NCBI GenBank assembly: GCA_965234325.1
Contig: OZ248407.1
Coordinates: 372,001 to 436,000 of the forward strand
Direction: 5' to 3'
DNA from: Limnohabitans kasalickyi
GTDB lineage: Bacteria; Pseudomonadota; Gammaproteobacteria; Burkholderiales; Burkholderiaceae_C
Length of the DNA: 64,000 bases
Notes under the pieces: model-generated
Told to the model about the DNA's origin: nothing
The model's database searches: none
Seen by the model: only the letters and a program-made list of their open reading frames with translations
Part shown: positions 1 through 8,797 of the stretch, piece after piece
Layout of the letters: every line of letters starts with the position of its first letter
Position numbering within the stretch: the stretch's first letter is position 1
Translations under genes and position numbers: made by a program

Positions 1-2160
1 TGTCACGTTACCGGTGACCACCAAGGTTGGGTCGTTGGTGATGAAGTCGGTGCCGCTCGCGCCACTGTCGGTGGTGATGCCGGTGATGTTCACCGTGTTG
101 CCCGCGCTGGCACTAATCACCAAAGGCTGGCTGTCGCCCACTTTGACGGTGTTGCCTGCGGCATCCACGATAGACGTTTTGATGGTGTAGTTGCCATCAG
201 CCAAGGTGTTGGTCTTGTTGTCAAACGCGTAGTTACCGTTGGCATCTGGCGCCACAAACTGCTGCGCCACCACCACGTTACTGCTGTTCACAATTTGCAC
301 CAACACTTTGTCGCCGGCTGTGGCACCTGTGGCGGTGAAGCCGGTGACTTTGCCTGCAAAGATCAAGGTCGCGTCTGTCGTGATGAAGTCGCTTGTGCTG
401 GTGCCATCGTCGTTCGAACCGTTGGCAGTGTCGTTGATGCTCAGGCCGCTGAACGTGGCGGAGGTGTTGGTGTCCACACCGTTCGCATTGCCAGGGTTGA
501 TGGTGGCGCTGGTGTCGATGACCAAAGGCTGCGTGGTGCCCGCTTTGACCACGTTTCCAGCCGCATCGACCACGGCCACTTTGACGTTGTAATTGCCATC
601 GCCAATGATGCTGCCCGTGTTGTCAAACATGAAGTTGCCACTGCCATCTGGCGTCACATACTTCTCGGCCACCACGGTCACACCATCAGCCGCCAACACT
701 TGCACAAGCACGCGGTCACCTGCTGCGCCACCTGCGGTGGTGAAGCCTGCAGCCGTGCCTTTGAACACCAAGGTGGCGTCGCCGGTGATGAAGTCGGTGC
801 TGCTCGAACCGGTGTCTGCCGATTGCTTGGTCGCGTCGATGATGGAGAACGCCGAGAACGTCACACCGGTGTTGCTGTCCACGGACGAGTTGGGCTGGCC
901 ATTCTCGTTGCCGGGGTTGCTGCCTGGGGTGGTGCCGCCGTTGTTGGTGTCAATCACCAAAGGCTGGCTGTCGCCTGGTTTGACGGTGTTGCCCGCTGCA
1001 TCGACGATGGAGGTTTTGATGGTGTATTTGCCATCGGCCAACGCGTTGCCCTTGTTGTCAAAGGTGTATTGGCCAGTGAATACATCGGGTGTCACAAAGC
1101 CTTGTGCCACCACGGTCACGCCATCGGCCGCCATGATTTGCACCAACACTTTGTCGCCAATGCCGCCACCTGCTGCGCTGTAACCCGTCACTGTGCCGGT
1201 GATCAGCAGCGTCTTGTCGCTGGTGATGAAGTCGGTGCTGCTGGCGCCCGTGTCAAAGCTATCCAAACCGTTAATGGTCAAGCCAGAGAACGTCACTGTT
1301 CCGCCCGCGTTCGGGTCCACAGGGTTGGGGTTGCCGGGGTTGCTGCCCGGGTTAGTGCCGTTGTCGTTGGTGTCAATCACCAACGCTTGCGTGTTGCCCG
1401 CCTTCACCAAGTTGCCTCCGGCATCGACGATGGCGGTTTTGAGGGTGTATTTGCCATCGGCCAAAGACATGGCCTTGTTGTCAACCGCAAAGTGGTTGTT
1501 GCTGTCTGGGGTGACAAACTTTTCCGCCACGAGGGTTGTGCCATCGGCTGCAAAAATTTGCACGCGCACTTTGTCGCCTGCGGTGCCACCGGTGCTGGTG
1601 AAGCCCGTCACGTTGCCCTCGATCACCAAGGTGTTGTCACTGGTGATGAAGTCGGTGCTGCTACTGCCTGAGTCGGTCGAACCCATGGCCGTGTCATGGA
1701 TCGTCAAGCCACTGAAGCTGACACCCGTGTTGCTGTCCACCGTGCTTGGCGCGTTGCCAGGGTTGGTGTTTCCGCTGCCGTCGATCACCAACGGTTGGGT
1801 GTCCCCGGCCTTGACCAAGTTGCCCAAACCATCCACCACCGAGGTCTTGATGGTGTACTTGCCGTCGGGCAAGCTGATCCCTTGGTTGCTGAATGTAAAC
1901 ACGCCTGAACCGTCGGGCACCACGCCACCTTCGGCCACCACCGTCACGCCGTCGGGTGCCAAGATTTGCACCCACACTTTGTCGTTGGCCGCTGCACCAA
2001 AGTTACTGAAACCAGACGCCGTGCCTTGAATAGTCAAGGTGCGGTCGTTGGTGATGAAGTCGGTCGTGCTGCTGCCCGTGTCTTTGGAGTCACCCACGGT
2101 CAAAGTTGGCACGTCGATGCTCAAGCCTGTGAAAGTCACGCTGGCGTTAGCGCCGCCCCC
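1..2160 (-). repeat. Class-2 Ig-like repeats of the adhesin (about 135-145 aa each)
   Basis: At least five degenerate tandem coding repeats, about 400-440 bp each, continue past the left edge. Each repeat carries TDFIT(S/T/N)D near its start, then GDKVxVQI, and ends with DGKYTIKTSIVDAAGN-like sequence. Linkers are rich in Asn, Pro and Gly (NPGNPNP). They follow the 111-residue repeats in protein order. Confidence 0.75.
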
Positions 2161-5100
2161 TTGGGTGTCGATGTTGATCGTGGTCGCTGGGCTGGGTCCG
2201 CTGGTGTTACCAGCGATGTCGGTGATCGTGGCTGTCACGCTGGCAGGGCCTTGACCTGCAGCCGTCAGCACAGCTTCGGTCACCGTCACCATGGCTTTGC
2301 CAGCGGTGATGTCGGCAGGCAACAAGGTGTAAGGCGTGCTCACGCCATCGATGATGACGTTCACCACATCGCCAGCAACGGCGCCTGTGCCAGCCAAGCT
2401 GACTTCAACCACGGTGCCGTCTGCAGCTTCTGCGGCGTTGATGCCACCGTTGGTGTTTTCTGCCACCACCGGTGCAGCAGGGGCTGCTGGCGGCAAGGTG
2501 TCAATATTGATCGTCGTTGCTGGGCTCGGATCGCTGGTGTTGCCTGCGCTATCGGTGATCGTCGCTGTTACAGCAGCTGGGCCTTGGCCTGCTGCCGTCA
2601 ACACACCAGCGGGCACCGTCACCGTGGCTTTGCCAGCGGTGATGTCGGCAGGCAGCAAGGTGTAAGGCGTGCTCACGCCATCGATGATGACGTTCACCAC
2701 ATCGCCAGCAACGGCGCCTGTGCCAGCCAAGCTGACTTCAACAGGCGTGCCATCCAAAGCTTCTGCGGCGTTGATGCCACCGTTCGCGTTTTCTGCCACC
2801 AGTGGGGCGGCAGGGGCTGTGGGGGGCAAGGTGTCGATGTTGAGCGTTGTGATCGGGCTCGATGGGCTGGTGTTGCCTGCCGCATCGGTGATGGTCGCCG
2901 TCACAGCAGCTGGGCCTTGGCCTGCTGCCGTCAACACACCAGCGGGCACCGTCACCGTGGCTTTGCCAGCGGTGATGTCGGCGGGCAACAGGGTGTAGGG
3001 CGTGCTCACGCCGTCGACGATGACGTTCACCACGTCGCCAGCCACGGCACCTGTGCCAGCCAAGCTGACTTCGACGGGCGTGCCATCCGAAGCTTCCGCC
3101 GCGTTAATGCCACCGTTCGCGTTTTCTGCTACCACAGGCGCAGCCGCTGCTGTCGGTGCCTCGGTGTCAATCGTGATCGTGGTTGCTGGGCTGGCTGTGC
3201 CTGTTGCGCCTGCGCCATCGGTGATGGTCGCGGTCACGCTGGCTGGTCCTTGACCTGCGCTGTCAAGCACAGACTTAGGCACCGTCACCATGGCTTTACC
3301 GCCTGTGATGTCGGCAGCCAACAAGGTGTAAGTGGTTGCCACGCCATCGATGATGACGTTCACTTTGTCGCCAGCAATAGCACCTGTGCCAGCCAAGCTC
3401 ACTTCCACCACCGTGCCATCGGCGGCTTCAACGATATTGATGCCACCGTTCGTGTTTTCTGCCACCACAGGGGCAGCCGGTGCGTTGGGCGCCACGGTGT
3501 CGATGTTGATCGTGGTCGCGGGGCTCGATGGGCTGGTGTTGCCCGCCACATCTGTGATGGTGGCGGTCACGCTGGCAGCGCCTTGACCTGCAGCGGTCAG
3601 CACAGCAGCAGGCACAGTCACTATGGCTTTGCCAGCCAAGATGTCTGCGGCCAACAAGGTGTAAGGCGTGCTCACGCCATCGACGATGACGTTCACCACG
3701 TCGCCCGCCAAGGCGCCTGTGCCTGTCAAGCTCACTTCCACCACGGTGCCGTCTGCGGCTTCTACGCCGTTGATTCCGCCACCTGCAGCTTCAGCCACCA
3801 GAGGGGCAGCGGGTGCTGTAGGCGCTGAGGTGTCGATCGTGATCGACGTGGCAACGCTTGGCGGACTGGTGTTGCCTGCAGCGTCCGTGATGGTCGCCGT
3901 CACGCTGGCGGCGCCCTCACCTGCAGCGGTCAACACAGCTGCAGGCACCGTCACCATGGCTTTGCCAGCCAAGATGTCGGCAGCCAACAAGGTGTAGGGC
4001 GTGCTCACGCCATCGATGATGACGTTCACTTTGTCGCCGGCCACGGCGTTGGTGCCGTTCAAGCTCACTTCCACCACCGTACCGTCAGCGGCTTCAACGA
4101 AGTTGATGCCACCATTCGCGTTTTCTGCCACCAAGGGCGCAGCAGGTGCGTTGGGTGCTGTGGTGTCAATGTTGATGGCCGTTGCTGGGCTCGGTGCGCT
4201 GGTGTTGCCAGCGATGTCGGTGATGGTGGCTGTCACGCTGGCAGCACCTTCACCGGCGCTGTCCAACACAGACTTAGGCACAGTCACCAAAGCTTTGCCT
4301 GCCGTGATGTCAGCGGGCAACAAGGTGTAGGTCGTGGGTGTGCCGTCAATCGTGACGGTCACTTTGTCGCCAGCCACCGCATTGGTGCCCGTCAAGTTCA
4401 CTTCCACCACGGTGCCATTTGCGGCTTCGACCGCGTTGATGCCGCCGTTGGTGTCCTCCAACACCACGGGGGCAGCAGGTGCATTGGGTGCAACGGTGTC
4501 AATTTGGATCGTCGTTGCTGGGCTGGGCGAGCTGGTGTTGCCTGCCATGTCGGTGATGGTGACTGTCACAGCAGCAGGGCCTTGGCCTGCTGCGTCGATC
4601 ACGGTCTTAGGCACAGTCACCGTGGCTTTGCCAGCGGTAATGTCTGCGGGCAGCAAGGTATAGGGCGTGCTCACGCCATCGACGATCACATTCACCACAT
4701 CGCCAGCCACCGCGTTGGTGCCAGTCAAGCTGACTTCAATCGGCGTGCCATCCGAAGCCTCTGCTGTGTTGATGCCGCCGTCAGCGTTTTCTGCCACCAC
4801 GGGTGCAGCAGGTGCGGTAGGTGCCAAGGTGTCGATGTTGATCGTGGTTGCGGGGCTAGCCACACTGGTGCTGCCTGCGCTGCTGGTGATGGTGGCCGTG
4901 ACGCTGGCTGAACCTTCGCCTGCCGCATCCAAAACGGCCTTGGGTACAGAGACCATGGCTTTGCCAGCGGTGATGTCGGCTGCCAACAAGGTGTACGAGG
5001 TGCTCACACCATCGATGATGACGTTCACTTTGTCGCCGGCCACCGCATTGGTGCCGGTCAAGCTCACTTCCACCACGGTGCCATCTGCAGCTTCAGCCGC

Positions 5101-8100
5101 ATTGATGCCGCCGTTCGCATTCTCTGCAACGATGGGCGCGGTTGGCGGTGCGTTCGGCGCAACGGTGTCGATCGTGATGTTCGTCGCTGGGCTGGGTGGG
5201 CTGGTGTTGCCAGCTGCGTCGGTGATGGTCGCTGTCACGCTGGCTGGGCCTTGGCCAGCGGTGGTCAACACCGCAGCAGGCACAGGCACCATGGCTTTGC
5301 CGGCCGTGATGTCAGCGGTCAACAAGGTGTAGGGTGTACTCACGCCGTCGACGATGACGTTCACCACATCACCCGCCAAGGCGTTGGTGCCGGTCAAGCT
5401 CACTTCCACCACGGTGCCGTCTACGGCTTCAGTGGCACTGATGCCACCGCCTGCGTTTTCAGCAACGGTCGGTGCAGCTGGGGCAACGGGCGGTGTTGTG
5501 TCGATGGTGATCGTGGTCGCTGGGCTTGGCGCACTGGTATTGCCTGCGCCATCCGTGATCGTCGTCGTAATTGCCGCTGGGCCTTGGCCCACGGCAGGGT
5601 TGTCAAGCACAGTTTTTGGCGCGGTAACCATGGCTTTGCCGGCATCCACATCTGCTTGCAGCAAGGTGTAAGGCGTTGGAACGCCGTCAACCATCACTTT
5701 GACGATGTCACCGGCCACAGCACCTGTGCCGGCCAAGCTCACTTCGACAACGATGCCGTCAGCAGCTTCTGTCGCGTTCACACCACCGTTGGCGTTTTCT
5801 GCAACGGTGGGTGCAGCAGGAGCAACGGGTGGTGTTGTGTCAATGGTGATCGTGGTCACTGGGCTAGGCAAGCTGGTGTTGCCGGCTATATCCGTGATGG
5901 TGGCTTTGACGTCCGCTGGGCCTTGGCCCACGGCGGGGTTGTCAAGCACAGACTTTGGCACGGTGACCATGGCTTTGCCGGCATCCACATCTGCCTGCAG
6001 CAAGGTGTAAGGCGTCGGAACACCATCAACCATCACTTTGACGATGTCGCCCGCCACAGCGCCTGTACCGGCCAAGCTCACTTCAACAACGATGCCATCT
6101 GCAGCTTCTGTCGCGTTCACACCACCGTTGGCGTTTTCTGCAACGAGCGGTGCCGCTGGGGCAACAGGTGGTGTTGTGTCGATGTTGATGACCGTTGGCG
6201 TGCTGGGTGCGCTGGTATTACCAGCCACCGTGACCGTCGCGGTCACGCTGGCTGGGCCTTGGCCCGCGCCTGCGATCACGGCGGCTGAAATTGGCACGAT
6301 GGCTTTGCCAGCGTCGATTTCAGCTTGGGTCAAGGTGTGCGGCGTGCTCACGCCATCGATGATGACGTTGACGCTATCGCCAGCGTTCGCGCCTGTGCCA
6401 GCCAAGCCGACTTCGACGGTCGTGCCGTCAACGGCTTCTGAGGTGTTGATGCCACCGCCAGCGGCCTCGGGCAAGACGGGCGCAACCGGTGCGCTGGGCA
6501 AGCCTGATTGAATGGTGATCTGGGTGGGGTCGCTGGGCAAGCTGGTGTTGCCTGCCGCGTCTGTGAGGGTCGCGGTCACTGTGGCTGCACCTTGACCTGC
6601 CGTGTCCAATACCGACTTGGGCACGTTGACCGTGGCTTTGCCAGCCGTGATGTCGGCGGCCAACAAGGTGTAAGTCGTTGCCGTGCCGTCGATGATGACG
6701 TTCAGCTTGTCACCGGCCACCGCGTTGGTGCCAGTCAGGCTCACGTCAACGGTGGTGCCGTCGGCAGCTTCGGCAATGTTGATGCCGCCGCCCGCGTTTT
6801 CAGTCACTACGGGTGCGCCGGGCTTATTGGGCGCGATGGTGTCGATTTTGATGAGGGCGAGCGGGCTGTTTGGGCTGACGTTCTGCGAAGCATCGGTCAG
6901 GGTCGAGTAGATCGTGGCAGAGCCTTGGCCTGCAGCATCAACGACAGATTTAGGCACTTGTACTTTGACCGCGCCTGCTGTCACGTCAGCGGCCAACAAG
7001 GTGTAGGTTGTGGGCAAGCCATCGATATAAACCGTCAACACATCACCCACAACTGCATCAGTGACCTTGATGTTCACCAACACCTCAATACCGTCTGCAG
7101 CTTCTGCAATGTTCACGCTACCGTCATTTTTAAATTCGTTGACGATGGCAGCACCAGGCGCCGTAGGCGCTTTGGTATCAATGTTCAAAGCCAAAGGCGC
7201 ACTGAGCGGGCTCTTGTTGCCCGCCACATCCGTCACAAAACTGGTGACGGTGGCAGCGCCTTGACCAGCGGCATCGAGCACGGTTTTTGGCACGGTGACT
7301 GAGGCTTTGTTGGCCGTCACGTCTGCAGCAGTCAGCACGTATTTGGTGTCCACCCCGTCCACGGTAACCGTCACCGTGTCGCCGGCGACGGCGCCTGTGC
7401 CTGTCAACGGAACCTCAATCACGGTGCCGTTTGCAGCGTCAGCTGTGTTGATCACACCATCGGCCATTTCAGCTGCGGTGGCCACTGCGGGCGCTGTGGG
7501 TGGCAGGGAATCGATGGTCACCTCCAGCGCTGGGCTGTTGTTGCTCACCACGTTTTGTGCGTCTTTGTAGTTGAACGCCAAGGTGTGCTTGCCTTCGCCC
7601 AAAGCGGCCACAGGTGTCAAGATGGTGTTGCCATCGGCATCCAATGTTGCTTGGCTGGCCACCACCACGCCGTCCACCACCAGCTGAGGGGTCACGCCCG
7701 CAGGCACAACACCGACGTTAAACCCGGGCTTTGTGTTGCCGGTGATGTTGTCGGTTTTGCTCACCCCTGTGTCGGCGGTGTCCAACAAATCAGGGGCGGC
7801 CCCCAAGCCCGCCGTGCGTGCGCCAGTCTTGCTAGCACTACCGGCCAAGGCAGCCGCGCCCAACACGCCAGCCGCAGCCAACAAGCCACCGCCGCCCAAG
7901 GCAGCACCGCCACCCACGGCTAACAAGGGCATGGCCGCCAATTGGAACGTCGACGCCACGGCACCACCGCCCAGCACCTGACTCACGGGCAAGCCGCCAT
8001 CAGCGAGTGCCACGGGCAAGTTGGCGACGACCGGGTCTTCTGGGATGTACTCGTACAAATTGCCGTCTTCGGCGCGGCCATACAAGCCCCCCGTTTCATC

Positions 8101-8373
8101 GACCATCACGGCCTCGTCGTAGTAGTTTTCAACGATCAAATCGGGCTCGGTGCTGCCCTCCAGCATGACATGCAGGTTCTTGGCCGAACGCTTGGTGCGC
8201 ACGCTGTCGGGGCCTGTGTTGGCAGCGGCTGGGTCTTCCAGCTGGTAACGGGCGCCACGCACGGCTTTTAAGCGTGCAGGATTGCCTTTGTCGCCGGCGC
8301 CTTGCACCACGTTGAGGGTTTCAGTGACTTCGCCTGCATTGTTTTGTACAAGCGCTTTGATAGTTTTGCTCAT
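1..8373 (-). CDS. Giant BapA/Bap-type surface adhesin with tandem Ig-like repeats (3' end outside window)
   Basis: The frame is open for 2,791 codons from ATG 8373 to the left edge, so the C-terminus and any secretion signal are missing. Residues 1-130 resemble the prefix domain of BapA/Bap/LapF-type adhesins (for example the RYQLED and PDLIVENYYDE stretches). Residues 134-182 are a Gly/Ala-rich hydrophobic segment. One Ig-like unit follows, then about 16 tandem Ig-like repeats of about 111 residues (GINIAEAADGT, VAGDKL, VTATLTDAAGN), and then a second class of 135-145-residue repeats (TDFITSD, GDKVRVQI, DGKYTIKTSIVDAAGN). No Sec signal peptide is seen, which fits type I secretion as known for this family. 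The likely role is cell-surface adhesion or biofilm formation, by family knowledge. The 44-bp element at 8429-8472 lies upstream. Repeats this long can be collapsed in assembly, so the copy number should be treated as provisional. Confidence 0.9.
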   Translation of the reverse strand, partial: MSKTIKALVQNNAGEVTETLNVVQGAGDKGNPARLKAVRGARYQLEDPAAANTGPDSVRTKRSAKNLHVMLEGSTEPDLIVENYYDEAVMVDETGGLYGRAEDGNLYEYIPEDPVVANLPVALADGGLPVSQVLGGGAVASTFQLAAMPLLAVGGGAALGGGGLLAAAGVLGAAALAGSASKTGARTAGLGAAPDLLDTADTGVSKTDNITGNTKPGFNVGVVPAGVTPQLVVDGVVVASQATLDADGNTILTPVAALGEGKHTLAFNYKDAQNVVSNNSPALEVTIDSLPPTAPAVATAAEMADGVINTADAANGTVIEVPLTGTGAVAGDTVTVTVDGVDTKYVLTAADVTANKASVTVPKTVLDAAGQGAATVTSFVTDVAGNKSPLSAPLALNIDTKAPTAPGAAIVNEFKNDGSVNIAEAADGIEVLVNIKVTDAVVGDVLTVYIDGLPTTYTLLAADVTAGAVKVQVPKSVVDAAGQGSATIYSTLTDASQNVSPNSPLALIKIDTIAPNKPGAPVVTENAGGGINIAEAADGTTVDVSLTGTNAVAGDKLNVIIDGTATTYTLLAADITAGKATVNVPKSVLDTAGQGAATVTATLTDAAGNTSLPSDPTQITIQSGLPSAPVAPVLPEAAGGGINTSEAVDGTTVEVGLAGTGANAGDSVNVIIDGVSTPHTLTQAEIDAGKAIVPISAAVIAGAGQGPASVTATVTVAGNTSAPSTPTVINIDTTPPVAPAAPLVAENANGGVNATEAADGIVVEVSLAGTGAVAGDIVKVMVDGVPTPYTLLQADVDAGKAMVTVPKSVLDNPAVGQGPADVKATITDIAGNTSLPSPVTTITIDTTPPVAPAAPTVAENANGGVNATEAADGIVVEVSLAGTGAVAGDIVKVMVDGVPTPYTLLQADVDAGKAMVTAPKTVLDNPAVGQGPAAITTTITDGAGNTSAPSPATTITIDTTPPVAPAAPTVAENAGGGISATEAVDGTVVEVSLTGTNALAGDVVNVIVDGVSTPYTLLTADITAGKAMVPVPAAVLTTAGQGPASVTATITDAAGNTSPPSPATNITIDTVAPNAPPTAPIVAENANGGINAAEAADGTVVEVSLTGTNAVAGDKVNVIIDGVSTSYTLLAADITAGKAMVSVPKAVLDAAGEGSASVTATITSSAGSTSVASPATTINIDTLAPTAPAAPVVAENADGGINTAEASDGTPIEVSLTGTNAVAGDVVNVIVDGVSTPYTLLPADITAGKATVTVPKTVIDAAGQGPAAVTVTITDMAGNTSSPSPATTIQIDTVAPNAPAAPVVLEDTNGGINAVEAANGTVVEVNLTGTNAVAGDKVTVTIDGTPTTYTLLPADITAGKALVTVPKSVLDSAGEGAASVTATITDIAGNTSAPSPATAINIDTTAPNAPAAPLVAENANGGINFVEAADGTVVEVSLNGTNAVAGDKVNVIIDGVSTPYTLLAADILAGKAMVTVPAAVLTAAGEGAASVTATITDAAGNTSPPSVATSITIDTSAPTAPAAPLVAEAAGGGINGVEAADGTVVEVSLTGTGALAGDVVNVIVDGVSTPYTLLAADILAGKAIVTVPAAVLTAAGQGAASVTATITDVAGNTSPSSPATTINIDTVAPNAPAAPVVAENTNGGINIVEAADGTVVEVSLAGTGAIAGDKVNVIIDGVATTYTLLAADITGGKAMVTVPKSVLDSAGQGPASVTATITDGAGATGTASPATTITIDTEAPTAAAAPVVAENANGGINAAEASDGTPVEVSLAGTGAVAGDVVNVIVDGVSTPYTLLPADITAGKATVTVPAGVLTAAGQGPAAVTATITDAAGNTSPSSPITTLNIDTLPPTAPAAPLVAENANGGINAAEALDGTPVEVSLAGTGAVAGDVVNVIIDGVSTPYTLLPADITAGKATVTVPAGVLTAAGQGPAAVTATITDSAGNTSDPSPATTINIDTLPPAAPAAPVVAENTNGGINAAEAADGTVVEVSLAGTGAVAGDVVNVIIDGVSTPYTLLPADITAGKAMVTVTEAVLTAAGQGPASVTATITDIAGNTSGPSPATTINIDTQGGGANASVTFTGLSIDVPTLTVGDSKDTGSSTTDFITNDRTLTIQGTASGFSNFGAAANDKVWVQILAPDGVTVVAEGGVVPDGSGVFTFSNQGISLPDGKYTIKTSVVDGLGNLVKAGDTQPLVIDGSGNTNPGNAPSTVDSNTGVSFSGLTIHDTAMGSTDSGSSSTDFITSDNTLVIEGNVTGFTSTGGTAGDKVRVQIFAADGTTLVAEKFVTPDSNNHFAVDNKAMSLADGKYTLKTAIVDAGGNLVKAGNTQALVIDTNDNGTNPGSNPGNPNPVDPNAGGTVTFSGLTINGLDSFDTGASSTDFITSDKTLLITGTVTGYSAAGGGIGDKVLVQIMAADGVTVVAQGFVTPDVFTGQYTFDNKGNALADGKYTIKTSIVDAAGNTVKPGDSQPLVIDTNNGGTTPGSNPGNENGQPNSSVDSNTGVTFSAFSIIDATKQSADTGSSSTDFITGDATLVFKGTAAGFTTAGGAAGDRVLVQVLAADGVTVVAEKYVTPDGSGNFMFDNTGSIIGDGNYNVKVAVVDAAGNVVKAGTTQPLVIDTSATINPGNANGVDTNTSATFSGLSINDTANGSNDDGTSTSDFITTDATLIFAGKVTGFTATGATAGDKVLVQIVNSSNVVVAQQFVAPDANGNYAFDNKTNTLADGNYTIKTSIVDAAGNTVKVGDSQPLVISASAGNTVNITGITTDSGASGTDFITNDPTLVVTGNVT
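2160..7500 (-). repeat. Class-1 tandem Ig-like repeats, period 333 bp (111 aa)
   Basis: About 16 tandem coding units recur with a strict 333-bp spacing over most of the array (for example equivalent points at 2336, 2669, 3002, 3668, 4001, 4334 and 4667). Two units near 5,370-6,040 are spaced 339 bp because of a short internal insertion. DNA similarity between adjacent units is high, consistent with expansion by recombination. Confidence 0.85.
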
Positions 8374-8428
8374 GATAGGACCAAACCTTTGATAGATGGG
8401 GGTTGAACGTCTTTGGGAACTGGCTTGT

Positions 8429-8472
8429 ATTCTTATGAAATGACTACCTAAGAGGTATTAAATATTGTTAAA
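8429..8472 (-). promoter_or_regulatory. Shared 44-bp upstream element, copy A
   Basis: Read on the minus strand the pattern is TTTAACAA-N3-TTAATA-N21-AAGAAT, ending 55 bp before ATG 8373. The same pattern with identical internal spacing occurs at 13996-14039, 28913-28956 and 30204-30247. AAGAAT could be a -10 box, but TTAATA is then too far away (21 bp) for an ordinary -35, so an activator site is a reasonable guess. Confidence 0.65.
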
Positions 8473-8617
8473 ACTACTGCATTTAGTTGCACTTAGCTCA
8501 CATATTTACATGCGTACTTAGACTTCATCTCCAACTCGAGAAGTGGCAACTAGATGTACATCCTTCGCCATATTGAATACAAAATACCACCAATTAATCG
8601 CAGACAGAATAGTACAC

Positions 8618-8638
8618 CGTAAATATCAAAATCAACAA
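8618..8638 (-). promoter_or_regulatory. Second conserved upstream motif, copy A
   Basis: On the plus strand this contains ATCAAAATCAACAA inside a 21-base block that matches 29084-29104 with one difference. ACTTAAAT follows both copies. It lies about 245 bp upstream of the adhesin start; the other copy lies about 223 bp upstream of the 4,918-aa protein. Function is unknown. Confidence 0.45.
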
Positions 8639-8753
8639 CAAATTAATACTTAAATGTAGTTTTTTGTCGAATATGCCGAAATTTACGTACAGTGACAAAC
8701 AGAAACAACAGGGCGCAAGTTCACGACTGGGCTTGGTCAAAGCCCAATTCGTG

Positions 8754-8786
8754 AAAAACATGAGGGGGGGGCAAACGTGCCCCCCC
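8754..8786 (-). terminator. Rho-independent terminator after the 1,715-aa protein gene
   Basis: A 9-bp stem (8765-8773 with 8778-8786; seven G:C pairs plus CA/TG) with a 4-base loop is followed on the minus strand by TCATG and a TTTTT tract (8755-8759). Confidence 0.75.
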
Positions 8787-8797
8787 TGTCTCGCGGT

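Larger units (their letters stand above)
8374..8797. other. AT-rich intergenic region between two surface-protein genes
   Basis: No plausible gene is seen in these 424 bp. It holds the upstream regulatory sequence of the leftward adhesin gene (elements at 8429-8472 and 8618-8638) and the terminator of the gene entering from the right. A weaker hairpin (GGGCTT...AAGCCC, about 8729-8745) lies just beyond that terminator. Confidence 0.7.

Noticed and set aside
295..6288. Long plus-strand open frames (295-1671, 1966-3828, 5251-6288)
   Set aside because: They run antisense to the repetitive adhesin gene and are an effect of its biased codons; their His/Arg/Cys-rich products look like no protein family, and they show no start signals.
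2160..7500. CRISPR-like repetitive DNA
   Set aside because: The repeats are in-frame, 333 bp long and coding, with no short repeat-spacer layout.
8729..8745. Second hairpin (GGGCTT...AAGCCC) as a terminator
   Set aside because: The stem is only 6 bp and no T-run follows; the stronger terminator lies at 8754-8786.
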